Made by a program: the position numbers and the translations under genes
DNA from: an uncultured Eubacteriales bacterium
GTDB lineage: Bacteria > Bacillota > Clostridia > Oscillospirales > CAG-272
Direction: 5' to 3'
Assembly: GCA_934432675.1 (NCBI GenBank)
Contig: CAKRYT010000003.1
Location: 111,724 to 175,723, forward strand
DNA length: 64,000 bases
Notes under the pieces: generated by a model
Database searches by the model: none
What the model saw: only the letters and a program-made list of their open reading frames with translations
Told to the model about the DNA's origin: nothing
Shown: positions 8,640-17,013 of the stretch, one piece after another
Layout of the letters: each line of letters begins with the position of its first letter
How positions within the stretch are numbered: the first letter of the stretch is position 1

Positions 8640-9725
8640 TTGACGATCGTTATTGCAGTTTTGGTCTTCGGGCTCCTGATTTTCATTCATGAGCTCGGGC
8701 ATTATGTGGCCGCACGGATTTTTCACGTGCGGGTATTTGAGTTTGCGATCGGGATGGGCCCGAAACTCATCTGGTATGAATCCAAAAAGACCGGCATCGT
8801 TTACGCCCTGCGGATGATTCCGTTCGGCGGCTTTGTCAGTATGGAGGGGGAACTCTCGGAGGACGCGAACGCCGAAGAGGCACTACGCGATATGCCGGAG
8901 CCCCTGCGCGATCCGCGCCTCGGTGCGCTCGCGTCCAAGCCCGCGTGGCAGCGTCTCATCGTCCATGCCGCGGGCGCGCTCCAAAACCTGCTGTTCGGTT
9001 TTCTGATCTGTGTCATTCTGACCTGCACCATGACCGCCGGCGGTACCGAGATCGCTGATTTCCGCCCCGTGGAGGGGGAGACGGTAACGAGTAAGGAGCA
9101 GGGGCTCATGGTCGGGGACGAGGTCATCAGGGTCGGATCGCGCCGCGTGTATATCGCGGAGCAACTCTATTATGAGATCGTGCACCAGGGCGGTACGGAT
9201 AAGCCGCTGACGCTGACCGTCCGCCGCGACGGTGAGGTCAGAACCTTTGACATCACGTTCCCGACGCAGAAAGAGAACGGTGAGACGTTCGGTGTCATTG
9301 ATTTCGTGCCCTATGCGGTGCATAAAGATTTCGGCACCGTCGTCACGCAGTCCTTCCACCGCGCGGGGTATCTCGTCCGCATGGTGTGGGACTCCATCAT
9401 CGACCTTGTCACGGGACGCTATTCTCTGCGCGCCGTTTCGGGTCCCATCGGTACCGCGGGGGTCATCTCGAACGCGGCGAAGAGCGGATTCAATACGCTC
9501 CTGCTCCTGACCGCGCTCATCAGCGTCAACCTCGGGATCTTCAATCTTCTGCCGCTCCCGGCACTGGACGGGGGGCATATCTTCTATACGCTCATTGAGC
9601 TCGTTTCCCGCCGCCGTCTGCCGCCGAAGATCGTCGGCATCATCGACGCGGTCGGGATGTTCCTGCTGTTCGGGCTCATGATCGTCGTCACCGTCAAGGA
9701 TATTATCACTTTGGTTTTTAAGTAA
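8640..9725 (+). CDS. rseP: RIP metalloprotease (site-2 protease)
   Basis: A 361-residue membrane zinc protease. HELGH at residues 17-21 in the first membrane segment supplies the zinc ligands and catalytic Glu; a PDZ-like region spans roughly residues 130-200; LLPLPALDGGH near residue 300 supplies the third ligand. Such proteases cut anti-sigma factors and signal peptide remnants within the membrane. The start is TTG at 8640 with GGGGAGG 9 bases before. A small perfect hairpin (GTAACGGC, loop GTT, GCCGTTAC, 9722-9740) covers its stop codon. Confidence 0.95.
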   Translation: MTIVIAVLVFGLLIFIHELGHYVAARIFHVRVFEFAIGMGPKLIWYESKKTGIVYALRMIPFGGFVSMEGELSEDANAEEALRDMPEPLRDPRLGALASKPAWQRLIVHAAGALQNLLFGFLICVILTCTMTAGGTEIADFRPVEGETVTSKEQGLMVGDEVIRVGSRRVYIAEQLYYEIVHQGGTDKPLTLTVRRDGEVRTFDITFPTQKENGETFGVIDFVPYAVHKDFGTVVTQSFHRAGYLVRMVWDSIIDLVTGRYSLRAVSGPIGTAGVISNAAKSGFNTLLLLTALISVNLGIFNLLPLPALDGGHIFYTLIELVSRRRLPPKIVGIIDAVGMFLLFGLMIVVTVKDIITLVFK

Positions 9726-9761
9726 CGGCGTTGCCGTTACCCCACATAAGGAGGAAGTCAA

Positions 9762-10853
9762 ATGGCGATCGGTATGTCACGGAGGGTCTCACGCACGGTC
9801 ACGGTCGGGGGGGTGCCCGTCGGGGGCGCGTCCTCTGTTACCGTGCAATCCATGACCAATACCGACACGCATGACGTGCCGGCGACGCTCTCTGCGGTGC
9901 AGGCACTTGCCGATGCCGGCTGCGACATCGTGCGCCTTGCCGTCCCGGATCTCGCGGCGGCAAAAACGTTTGCCGCACTGAAAGAGGCGGGCGTCACCGT
10001 GCCGCTCGTTGCAGACATCCATTTTGATTATAAAATCGCGCTGGAATGTATCGCCGCCGGGGCGGACAAGATCCGTATCAACCCCGGTAACATCGGGGGT
10101 GCCGACCGTGTCCGTGCGGTCGTTGCCGCCTGCCGCGCACGCGGGATCCCGATCCGCATCGGGGTCAACGGCGGGTCGCTCGAAAAGGATATTCTCGCGA
10201 AGTACGGCGCGCCGACGGGGGAGGCACTCGCCGAGAGTGCCATCGCGCACGCGCGTCTTCTGGAAGCGTGTGATTTTTACGATACGGTCCTGTCCGTCAA
10301 ATCGTCGGACGTCCGCCGCATGATTGAGGCCAACCGGATCCTTGCCGAGCGGACGGATTATCCGCTGCACCTCGGCGTGACCGAGGCGGGCGGGGAAAAG
10401 GCGGGGACGGTGAAGAGTGCCGTCGGGATCGGGACACTGCTCGCGGAGGGCATCGGCGATACGATCCGCGTGTCCCTGACGGCGGACCCCGTGCGGGAGG
10501 TTGCCGCGGCGCGGGAGATCCTCGCGGCGTTGGATCTGAATCCGCATCGCGGTCTTACGCTCGTCTCCTGTCCGACCTGCGGGCGCACCCGCATCGACCT
10601 CATCCCCCTGCTCGGAGCGTTTGAGGAGGCACTGGACCGGGAGGGACTGCGCGATCTGCCGGTCAAGGTCGCTTTCATGGGCTGCGCCGTCAACGGACCG
10701 GGCGAGGCGCGGGATGCCGACATCGGTATTGCGGGCGGCGTCGGAGAGGCACTGCTGTTCCGACACGGCGAGATCGTTGCAAAATACCCCGAGGCAGACG
10801 TTGTTCCGGTACTCATCCAAGAACTCAAAAAAATGAGAGACGCACATGAATAA
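9762..10853 (+). CDS. ispG: 4-hydroxy-3-methylbut-2-en-1-yl diphosphate synthase
   Basis: A 363-residue GcpE/IspG protein of the MEP pathway. The TIM-barrel half has VTVQSMTNTDTHDV and the DIVRLAVPD segment; the C-terminal half has the iron-sulfur cysteines in SCPTCGRT and FMGCAVNGPGEA. It reduces MEcPP to HMBPP using a 4Fe-4S cluster. The start is well supported by AAGGAGG at 9748-9754. Its last eight bases overlap the polC start. Confidence 0.97.
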   Translation: MAIGMSRRVSRTVTVGGVPVGGASSVTVQSMTNTDTHDVPATLSAVQALADAGCDIVRLAVPDLAAAKTFAALKEAGVTVPLVADIHFDYKIALECIAAGADKIRINPGNIGGADRVRAVVAACRARGIPIRIGVNGGSLEKDILAKYGAPTGEALAESAIAHARLLEACDFYDTVLSVKSSDVRRMIEANRILAERTDYPLHLGVTEAGGEKAGTVKSAVGIGTLLAEGIGDTIRVSLTADPVREVAAAREILAALDLNPHRGLTLVSCPTCGRTRIDLIPLLGAFEEALDREGLRDLPVKVAFMGCAVNGPGEARDADIGIAGGVGEALLFRHGEIVAKYPEADVVPVLIQELKKMRDAHE

Positions 10854-13800
10854 GTTTTCAGCATTATTTCCGAAATATCATCCGGAGGGGGAGGTTGCCG
10901 AGGCACTGTCCTTCGTGACGGATGCCCGCCGCGAGGTGCGGCGGGGGGACGCGGGGGAGGTCACGCGCGTCGAGGTGTTCGCGCGGTTTTCCCGTCACGT
11001 GAAATCGGAGTTATTGTACGCCGCGGAGGATGCCTGTCTCGCTCTGTACGGCGGTGCCGGGGTCTTCCCGTCGCTCGTGTCTTTCCGCATCATTCCGTCT
11101 TTCCCTGCGGAGACCTTTGAGATTGCCCATATCGCGGAGATCGCCGAGGAGGCGACGCGCGGCGGTGCCGTCACAAAGGGGTTTTTCAATCTGGCGACCT
11201 TCCGTGACGACGGTGAGACCATCCACGTCGAACTGCCCTTTCTCGAAGAGGGGGTGGAACTCGTGCGCGGGTCGGGGACGGAGGTACTCATGTCGCGCAT
11301 TCTGTCCGTGCGTTTCGGACTGACGCGGCGGTTTTCTCTGGAACTCTCCGCAGACGCGGAGGCGCAGGCAGCCGCACGGCAGGCGGAATACGACCGTTTG
11401 CTCGCGGACTACGAGAGCCTCGCACAGGAGGCGGCGAAGGAGGCGGCACAACACCCGCACGGCGAGAGTCCCGCTGCGGGCGGTGACGGTGCACAGGCGT
11501 CGGACAGACCGACCTATCCCCGCGTCCGGGCGGACGTCCTGTTCCCGGATGAGCCGGGGTTTGAGCGGGAGAGCGACTCGGTGTTCCGCATCGCACACAT
11601 GCGTTTTACGACCGCAGGGGCAGAACACCTGTTCGGCGACCCCTTTACGATGGAGAAACTGACCCCGCTCGCCGAGGTACAGCCGTCGTCGCGCGTGGTC
11701 ATCATGGGGGAGGTCTTTTCGACCGACCTGCGGGAGAGCCGTAATAAGGATAAACATACGATCACGGTCGGTATCACCGACGGGGTCTATTCCATCTATA
11801 TGAAACGGACGGGTGCCCCCGAGGAGGTCGCCTGGCTGAAAGATCTCGGGGTCGGGAAGTCGTATGCCGTATACGGCCGCGTCTACCGCGACAAATTCGA
11901 CGGGGATCTGACCTTCTCCCCGGAGGCGGTCATGCGTGTGAAACGCCTGCTCCGTGAGGACAACGCCCCCGAGAAACGGACGGAGTTGCACCTGCACACC
12001 ACCATGTCCATGATGGACGCCTACGTAGAGCCGGCGAAACTCGTCTCGACCGCCGTCCGTTGGGGCTGGCGTTCGATCGCCGTCACCGACCACGGGAACG
12101 TGCAGGCGTTTCCCGAGGTGATGCTGGAACGCGAGAAACAAAAGGCGGACGTCAAGATTCTCTGGGGCATGGAGGCGTATTACGTCAACGATAAGGCGCG
12201 CGCCGTGTACGGGACGCCGCCGACGGGCTTTGACGATGAGGTCATCGTGTTCGATATTGAGACGACGGGCCTCGACGTACGCTCCTGTGCCATCACCGAG
12301 ATCGGTGCCGTGCGCGTGCGCGGCGGGGAGGTCATTGAGGAGTTCGATACCTTCGTGGATCCCGAGTGCCCGATCCCGGAGCAGATCACGCGCCTGACCT
12401 CGATCACGGACGATATGGTGAAGGGTGCACCCAAACTGAAAGAGGCACTCACCATGTTCTTTGCGTTCGCAGGGGATGCGATGCTCATCGCGCACAACGC
12501 AAATTTCGACTGTGGTTTTATACGGGCGGGAGCCGAGAAAACCGGGCTCCGCTTTGAGAATTCCTACCTGGACACGGTGGCACTTTCTCAGTTTGTCAAC
12601 CCGGAACTCAAAAAACATAAACTGGATATTCTCGCCGAGCATTACGGGCTTGGTGACTTCCACCACCACCGCGCCGCGGACGACGCGCGGATGCTGGCAC
12701 TCATCTTCCTCAAAATGCAGGGACAGATGAAAAACGAGGGGATCGGGGACTACGCCCGCATGACCGAGGCGATGAGCGAAAAGAGCGACCCGCTCAAACT
12801 CCGCCCCTATCACATGATCATCTTTGCGAAAAACCTCGCGGGGCTCAAAACGCTGTATCGGCTGATTTCGCGCAGTTACCTGGACTTTTATAAGCGGTAT
12901 CCCCGCATCCCGCGTTCCGTTTTGGAGGACAACCGCGGGGACCTCATCATCGGCTCCGCCTGCGAGGCGGGGGAATTGTACCGTGCCATTTTGGAGGGAC
13001 AGACCGATGCCGCCATCGAGGAGATTGCCTCCTTCTACGACTATCTGGAAATCCAACCGCTCTGCAACAACGGATTTTTAATCACGGAGGGAAAGGTGCC
13101 GGGGGAGGAGACGCTCCGCGACATCAATCGCCGCATCGTCGCCCTCGGGGAAAAACTCGGGAAACCCGTGGTCGCCACCTGCGACGCGCATTTCCTCGAT
13201 CGCGAGGACGAACTTTATCGCAAGATTATCCTCAAAGGCATGAAATTCCAGGACGGCGACCGTGACATCGGGCTGTACCTCCGCACGACGGAGGAGATGC
13301 TCGACGAGTTTGCCTACCTCGGAGAGCAAAAGGCGCGGGAAGTCGTCATCGAAAACCCGAATAAGATCGCTGATATGACGGAGGACTTCCGCCCGATCCC
13401 GGAGGGGCGTTACGAGCCAAAGATGGAGGGTGCCGAGGAGGAGTTGACCTCCTCCTGCTGGAAACGCGCCGAAGAATATTACGGCTACGACGACGGTACG
13501 GGTGTGAAAATCCCCGATATCGTGAAAAACCGTCTCACGCGGGAACTCGATGCCATTATCTCGCACGGTTTCGCCGTTCTTTACATGATTGCCGTGCGGC
13601 TCGTCGCATACAGTGAGTCACAGGGGTACCTGGTCGGCTCCCGCGGTTCGGTCGGCTCGTCGTTCGTCGCCAGTATGTCCGGCATCTCGGAGGTCAACCC
13701 CCTGCCGCCGCACTATCGCTGCCCGAAGTGCCGCTATTCCGAGTTTTTCACCGACGGCTCGGTCGGCTCGGGCTTTGACCTGCCCGATAAGACCTGTCCG

Positions 13801-15321
13801 CACTGCGGGTGCCTCATGGTATCGGACGGGCAGAATATCCCGTTCGAGACCTTTCTCGGCTTCCACGGTGACAAGTCTCCGGATATCGACCTGAACTTCT
13901 CGGGCGACGTGCAGGGCAAGGTGCATAAATACACCGAGGAGCTGTTCGGCAAGGGCAACGTGTTCCGCGCCGGTACCATCAGCACTCTTGCGGACAAGAC
14001 CGCCTACGGATACGTCATGAAGTACCTGGATGAGAAGCAGATCTCGCTCTCCCGTGCCGAGGTCGATCAGATCGTCCTGCGCACGGCGGGTGTCAAGCGC
14101 ACGACCGGGCAGCACCCGGGCGGCATCATCGTTATCCCGAAGGAGTACGACGTCCACGATTTCACCCCGGTGCAGCACCCGGCAGACGACCCGCACTCGG
14201 ACATCGTGACGACCCACTTCCAGTTCTCCTACCTGCATGATACCATTCTGAAACTGGATGAACTCGGGCACGATATGCCGACCAAGTATAAGATGCTGGA
14301 ACGCTACACGAATACGTCCGTTCTGGACGTCAAGATGAACGACCAGAAGGTCTACCGCCTCTTCGAGAGTTGCGCGCCGCTCGGCATCACGCCGGGGGAC
14401 ATCGGCGGGTGCACCAAGGGGACCTACGGGCTCCCCGAGTTCGGCACGCACTTTATCCAGGGCGTGCTTGAAGACGCGAAACCCAAGACCTTTGCCGACC
14501 TGATGCAGATCTCGGGTCTGACGCACGGCGAGGACGTGTGGCTGGGCAATGCGCAGGACCTCATCAAGGCGGGCATCTGCGACATTTCCAAGGTCATCGG
14601 TACCCGTGACGGTATCATGCTGGACCTTATCCGCTACGGACTCCCGAACAGCGATGCTTTCAAGATCATGGAGTCGGTCCGTAAGGGCAGGGGGCTCAAG
14701 CCCGAGTGGGAGGAGCTCATGACCTCGCACGGGGTCCCCGACTGGTACATTGCTTCCTGTAAGAAAATCAAGTATATGTTTCCGAAGGCGCATGCCGCGG
14801 CGTACGTCATGTCCGCCATCCGCCTCGGGTGGTACAAGATCCATTATCCGATGGAGTTTTATGCCGCGTTCCTGTCCGTCGCGCCCGGCGGCTTTGATGC
14901 CGCGATCGTTCTGCGCGGGAAGGATTATGTACGGCAGGTGATCGACGAGATCGGTAAAAAATCGCCGCAGGACACCACGCAAAAGGATAAGGAACTTGTA
15001 TCCACGATGCAGTTGGTGGAGGAGTCGCTCGCGCGCGGCATCCGCTATCTGCCGCCCGACCTTTACAAGTCCGATTATAAGTATTTCCTGCCGGAGGACG
15101 GCAAGATCCGCATGCCCTTTATCGCCCTCGGCGGGCTCGGTGAGACCGCCGCACAGAAGATCGTGGAGGCGAGGGCAAACGGTGAGTTCTTCTCGGTGGA
15201 GGACCTCCGCAACCGTGCCGGGCTCTCCAAGTCGGTGATCGAACTGCTCCGCGGCATCGGTGCACTCAAAAACATGAGTGAGACCAACCAGTTTTCCTTT
15301 TTCGATTCCGTCCCCTTCTGA
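10846..15321 (+). CDS. polC: DNA polymerase III alpha subunit, PolC type
   Basis: A 1491-residue replicative polymerase of the Gram-positive type. In order: an N-terminal domain; an OB-fold region near 270-370; the PHP start ELHLHTTMS near 380; an inserted DEDDh 3'-5' exonuclease (VIVFDIETTGLD near 468, NFDCGFI, HHRAADDARML near 605); the rest of PHP; a four-cysteine zinc site (CPKC...CPHCG near 959-990); and the palm acidic motif SPDIDLNFSGD near 1010. The built-in exonuclease separates it from DnaE. Its presence marks the host as Firmicutes or a close relative. It overlaps ispG by eight bases. Confidence 0.98.
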   Translation: MNKFSALFPKYHPEGEVAEALSFVTDARREVRRGDAGEVTRVEVFARFSRHVKSELLYAAEDACLALYGGAGVFPSLVSFRIIPSFPAETFEIAHIAEIAEEATRGGAVTKGFFNLATFRDDGETIHVELPFLEEGVELVRGSGTEVLMSRILSVRFGLTRRFSLELSADAEAQAAARQAEYDRLLADYESLAQEAAKEAAQHPHGESPAAGGDGAQASDRPTYPRVRADVLFPDEPGFERESDSVFRIAHMRFTTAGAEHLFGDPFTMEKLTPLAEVQPSSRVVIMGEVFSTDLRESRNKDKHTITVGITDGVYSIYMKRTGAPEEVAWLKDLGVGKSYAVYGRVYRDKFDGDLTFSPEAVMRVKRLLREDNAPEKRTELHLHTTMSMMDAYVEPAKLVSTAVRWGWRSIAVTDHGNVQAFPEVMLEREKQKADVKILWGMEAYYVNDKARAVYGTPPTGFDDEVIVFDIETTGLDVRSCAITEIGAVRVRGGEVIEEFDTFVDPECPIPEQITRLTSITDDMVKGAPKLKEALTMFFAFAGDAMLIAHNANFDCGFIRAGAEKTGLRFENSYLDTVALSQFVNPELKKHKLDILAEHYGLGDFHHHRAADDARMLALIFLKMQGQMKNEGIGDYARMTEAMSEKSDPLKLRPYHMIIFAKNLAGLKTLYRLISRSYLDFYKRYPRIPRSVLEDNRGDLIIGSACEAGELYRAILEGQTDAAIEEIASFYDYLEIQPLCNNGFLITEGKVPGEETLRDINRRIVALGEKLGKPVVATCDAHFLDREDELYRKIILKGMKFQDGDRDIGLYLRTTEEMLDEFAYLGEQKAREVVIENPNKIADMTEDFRPIPEGRYEPKMEGAEEELTSSCWKRAEEYYGYDDGTGVKIPDIVKNRLTRELDAIISHGFAVLYMIAVRLVAYSESQGYLVGSRGSVGSSFVASMSGISEVNPLPPHYRCPKCRYSEFFTDGSVGSGFDLPDKTCPHCGCLMVSDGQNIPFETFLGFHGDKSPDIDLNFSGDVQGKVHKYTEELFGKGNVFRAGTISTLADKTAYGYVMKYLDEKQISLSRAEVDQIVLRTAGVKRTTGQHPGGIIVIPKEYDVHDFTPVQHPADDPHSDIVTTHFQFSYLHDTILKLDELGHDMPTKYKMLERYTNTSVLDVKMNDQKVYRLFESCAPLGITPGDIGGCTKGTYGLPEFGTHFIQGVLEDAKPKTFADLMQISGLTHGEDVWLGNAQDLIKAGICDISKVIGTRDGIMLDLIRYGLPNSDAFKIMESVRKGRGLKPEWEELMTSHGVPDWYIASCKKIKYMFPKAHAAAYVMSAIRLGWYKIHYPMEFYAAFLSVAPGGFDAAIVLRGKDYVRQVIDEIGKKSPQDTTQKDKELVSTMQLVEESLARGIRYLPPDLYKSDYKYFLPEDGKIRMPFIALGGLGETAAQKIVEARANGEFFSVEDLRNRAGLSKSVIELLRGIGALKNMSETNQFSFFDSVPF

Positions 15322-15388
15322 CGGGGGCAACGTCCTCTGTAACGCCCCTTGGCGTCCGAGCTTTCCGCCCGGGCGGCGGAGGGATGGC

Positions 15389-15742
15389 TCACTTCATGAA
15401 ATATAGGAGGAGCAGCAGGAGCCACAGGTCGTCATCCTGTTCTTCGCAGTCGTCTCCGCGCCCGGTGAGCAGCAGGATGGCGACGACGGGCAGGAGCAGA
15501 TCCCCGTTCCAGATTCCGCCGAGCCTCTCCGAGCAGAATTTTTCCCAGCGGGGCGGCAACAGTCCGCGCCGCGGCGGTTTCGGCGGTCTCGGAGGCTTGC
15601 ATTCGGGGGCCTCGTGTTCCTCGCAGGGCGGACAGGGAGGAGCCTGCATTTCCGGCACCTCCTCGCAGTCCTCCCCACGGTGGAAGGCACTGCCGCCGTA
15701 CCCGGGCGGCACACTGTCGGAACGGAATTCTCGGCTATACAT
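15389..15742 (-). CDS. Small Pro/Cys-rich protein with hydrophobic C-terminus
   Basis: A 117-residue protein in three parts: a polar N-terminus; a middle rich in Pro and Cys (PPCPPCEEH, PPRPPKPPRRG); and a hydrophobic C-terminus, LLLPVVAILLLTGRG, then an acidic patch, then DLWLLLLLLYFMK. Small proteins with this kind of Leu-rich tail after an acidic linker are common in Clostridia, and a spore or envelope role is possible but unproven. GAAAGGAG precedes the ATG. It is the last of three minus-strand genes, 17 bases after the preceding one. Confidence 0.65.
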   Translation of the reverse strand: MYSREFRSDSVPPGYGGSAFHRGEDCEEVPEMQAPPCPPCEEHEAPECKPPRPPKPPRRGLLPPRWEKFCSERLGGIWNGDLLLPVVAILLLTGRGDDCEEQDDDLWLLLLLLYFMK

Positions 15743-15759
15743 GAGGTGCTACACTCCTT

Positions 15760-16152
15760 TCATCTCCGGCTGTCTTCAATGACTTCATAGAGTTCGAGTG
15801 CCCGCAGGAGCCGGTCCACCGAGGCACATCGGCGACTCGATAAAAACGGACGCAGGGCAATGAGGACGTCGCGCCGCCCGCGGCCATGGTCGCGACCGGG
15901 CGGCGGCGGGAGCAGAACGCCCGTACCGCCGACGGAGGCGGGGATGCTCCCGTCGTCCCCCTCGGCATCCCTCTCCGGTGCGCCGTCCCCCTCGTCGGTG
16001 TCCGACACCGCCTCCCCGCTATGGGCGGGTGCTGCAGCGGCAGTGGCGTCACTGCCACCGCCGAGCAGTTGCCCGAGGAGCCCGATGGCGGCGGGATTCT
16101 GCCCCAGCTTTTCGAGCAGGGGCGCGAGATTCAGCCCCTTACTGTCTGCCAT
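15760..16152 (-). CDS. Conserved clostridial small protein, function unknown
   Basis: A 130-residue protein starting MADSKGLNLAPLLEKLG. A longer in-frame start at 16218 is unlikely because it would run far into the upstream gene. The N-terminus is a short amphipathic helix with a Gly-rich LLGQLLGGG, followed by a disordered acidic middle and a C-terminal helical segment RRDVLIALRPFLSSRR then DRLLRALELYEVI. That pattern (ALRPFLS...R...DRLL.AL) recurs in uncharacterised clostridial proteins I have seen (recall, not a search). It overlaps the upstream gene by 14 bases, so the two are probably coupled. Confidence 0.65.
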   Translation of the reverse strand: MADSKGLNLAPLLEKLGQNPAAIGLLGQLLGGGSDATAAAAPAHSGEAVSDTDEGDGAPERDAEGDDGSIPASVGGTGVLLPPPPGRDHGRGRRDVLIALRPFLSSRRCASVDRLLRALELYEVIEDSRR

Positions 16153-16378
16153 TTTTCTTGCCCTTTTCGCGGTAGGCGGAGATGATTTTCGCCGCGGCGA
16201 GTACGTCCATCTTCTCACAGTCCGCGAATGCGGCGCGGAGGGCGTCCATCGTCTCCTTCGGCGGCGGTGTCTCGGACAGGTGTATGTTTTTGGATGCCGC
16301 GAGGGCGCGTGCGGTTTCCCACAGCCGGTCGTCCGGCAGGGTCATGAGTGCCGCAATCAGTTTTTTGTCAAGTTTCAT
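16139..16378 (-). CDS. Small helical protein, function unknown
   Basis: A 79-residue protein. The start MKLDKKLIAALMTLPDDR is chosen because AAAGGGAGG lies just upstream; the longer form from 16408 has no such site. The sequence predicts several short helices, with no membrane segment or metal site. It heads a three-gene minus-strand unit with two small unknown proteins and diverges from the phosphodiesterase gene across 69 bases. Confidence 0.6.
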   Translation of the reverse strand: MKLDKKLIAALMTLPDDRLWETARALAASKNIHLSETPPPKETMDALRAAFADCEKMDVLAAAKIISAYREKGKKNGRQ

Positions 16379-16447
16379 CGGATGCCTCCCTTTCTGTTCG
16401 TATTCCAAGTATATGTGGGGGCGGGTCGGTTTGTGCGAGGTGTTTTC

Positions 16448-16957
16448 TTGAAAATTGTCGTTCTATCGGATTCCCACGGTTACCCGGGGCGGCTGCGTCG
16501 CGTGCTTTCGATGCACCGTGATGCCGACCTCGTCTGTTTCCTCGGTGACGGGCTCTCCGACCTCTCCGGTTTGGAGGCGCAGTATGACGTTCCGATCTGC
16601 GCCGTACGCGGTAACTGCGACGGTTTCGGGCTGTTTGACGCGGTTCCGGAACAGCGGGTCCTCGTGCGGGAGGGGCATCGCCTGCTCCTTGCCCACGGGC
16701 ACCGCCTCGGTGTCAAGGGCGGTGAAGGCGGGCTCATCGCCGCGGCGAGGTCGGAGGGGTGCGACATCGTGCTCTTCGGACATACGCACCTGCCGCGCGA
16801 GACGTACCTGACGGAATACGGTATGTATCTCTTTAACCCCGGCAGTATCGGCCACCCTCGCGAGGGGGCACCCTCGTACGGGCTCCTCATGCTCTCGGGC
16901 AGGAACGTCTTGTTTTCCTGCGGCACGATGGATGCCGGCCTCGCCCCCTCACCGTAA
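16448..16957 (+). CDS. YfcE/MJ0936-type metallophosphodiesterase
   Basis: A 169-residue calcineurin-like phosphoesterase. It starts MKIVVLSDSHG (the DxH metal motif), then CFLGDGLSD (the GD motif), AVRGNCD (the GNCD motif), LLAHGHRLG and DIVLFGHTHLPRE (the GHTH metal motif), and NPGSIGHPRE near the end. These are the five motifs of the YfcE family, which cleaves phosphodiesters with bound Mn or similar metals; the physiological substrate is unknown. The start is TTG at 16448 with GCGAGGTG just upstream; the frame continues further up but the family N-terminus fits only here. Confidence 0.9.
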   Translation: MKIVVLSDSHGYPGRLRRVLSMHRDADLVCFLGDGLSDLSGLEAQYDVPICAVRGNCDGFGLFDAVPEQRVLVREGHRLLLAHGHRLGVKGGEGGLIAAARSEGCDIVLFGHTHLPRETYLTEYGMYLFNPGSIGHPREGAPSYGLLMLSGRNVLFSCGTMDAGLAPSP

Positions 16958-17013
16958 TCCCGAAAGACTCTCTCCGCTTTTCCCGACAGATTCACTTCAA
17001 AGGAGGTAACGAT

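Noticed and set aside
13618..15330. A 570-codon minus-strand frame opposite polC
   Set aside because: A shadow of the conserved polymerase gene with no domain of its own.
15366..15377. CCGCCCGGGCGG palindrome after polC as terminator
   Set aside because: It has no loop and no T-run; it was not counted as a feature.
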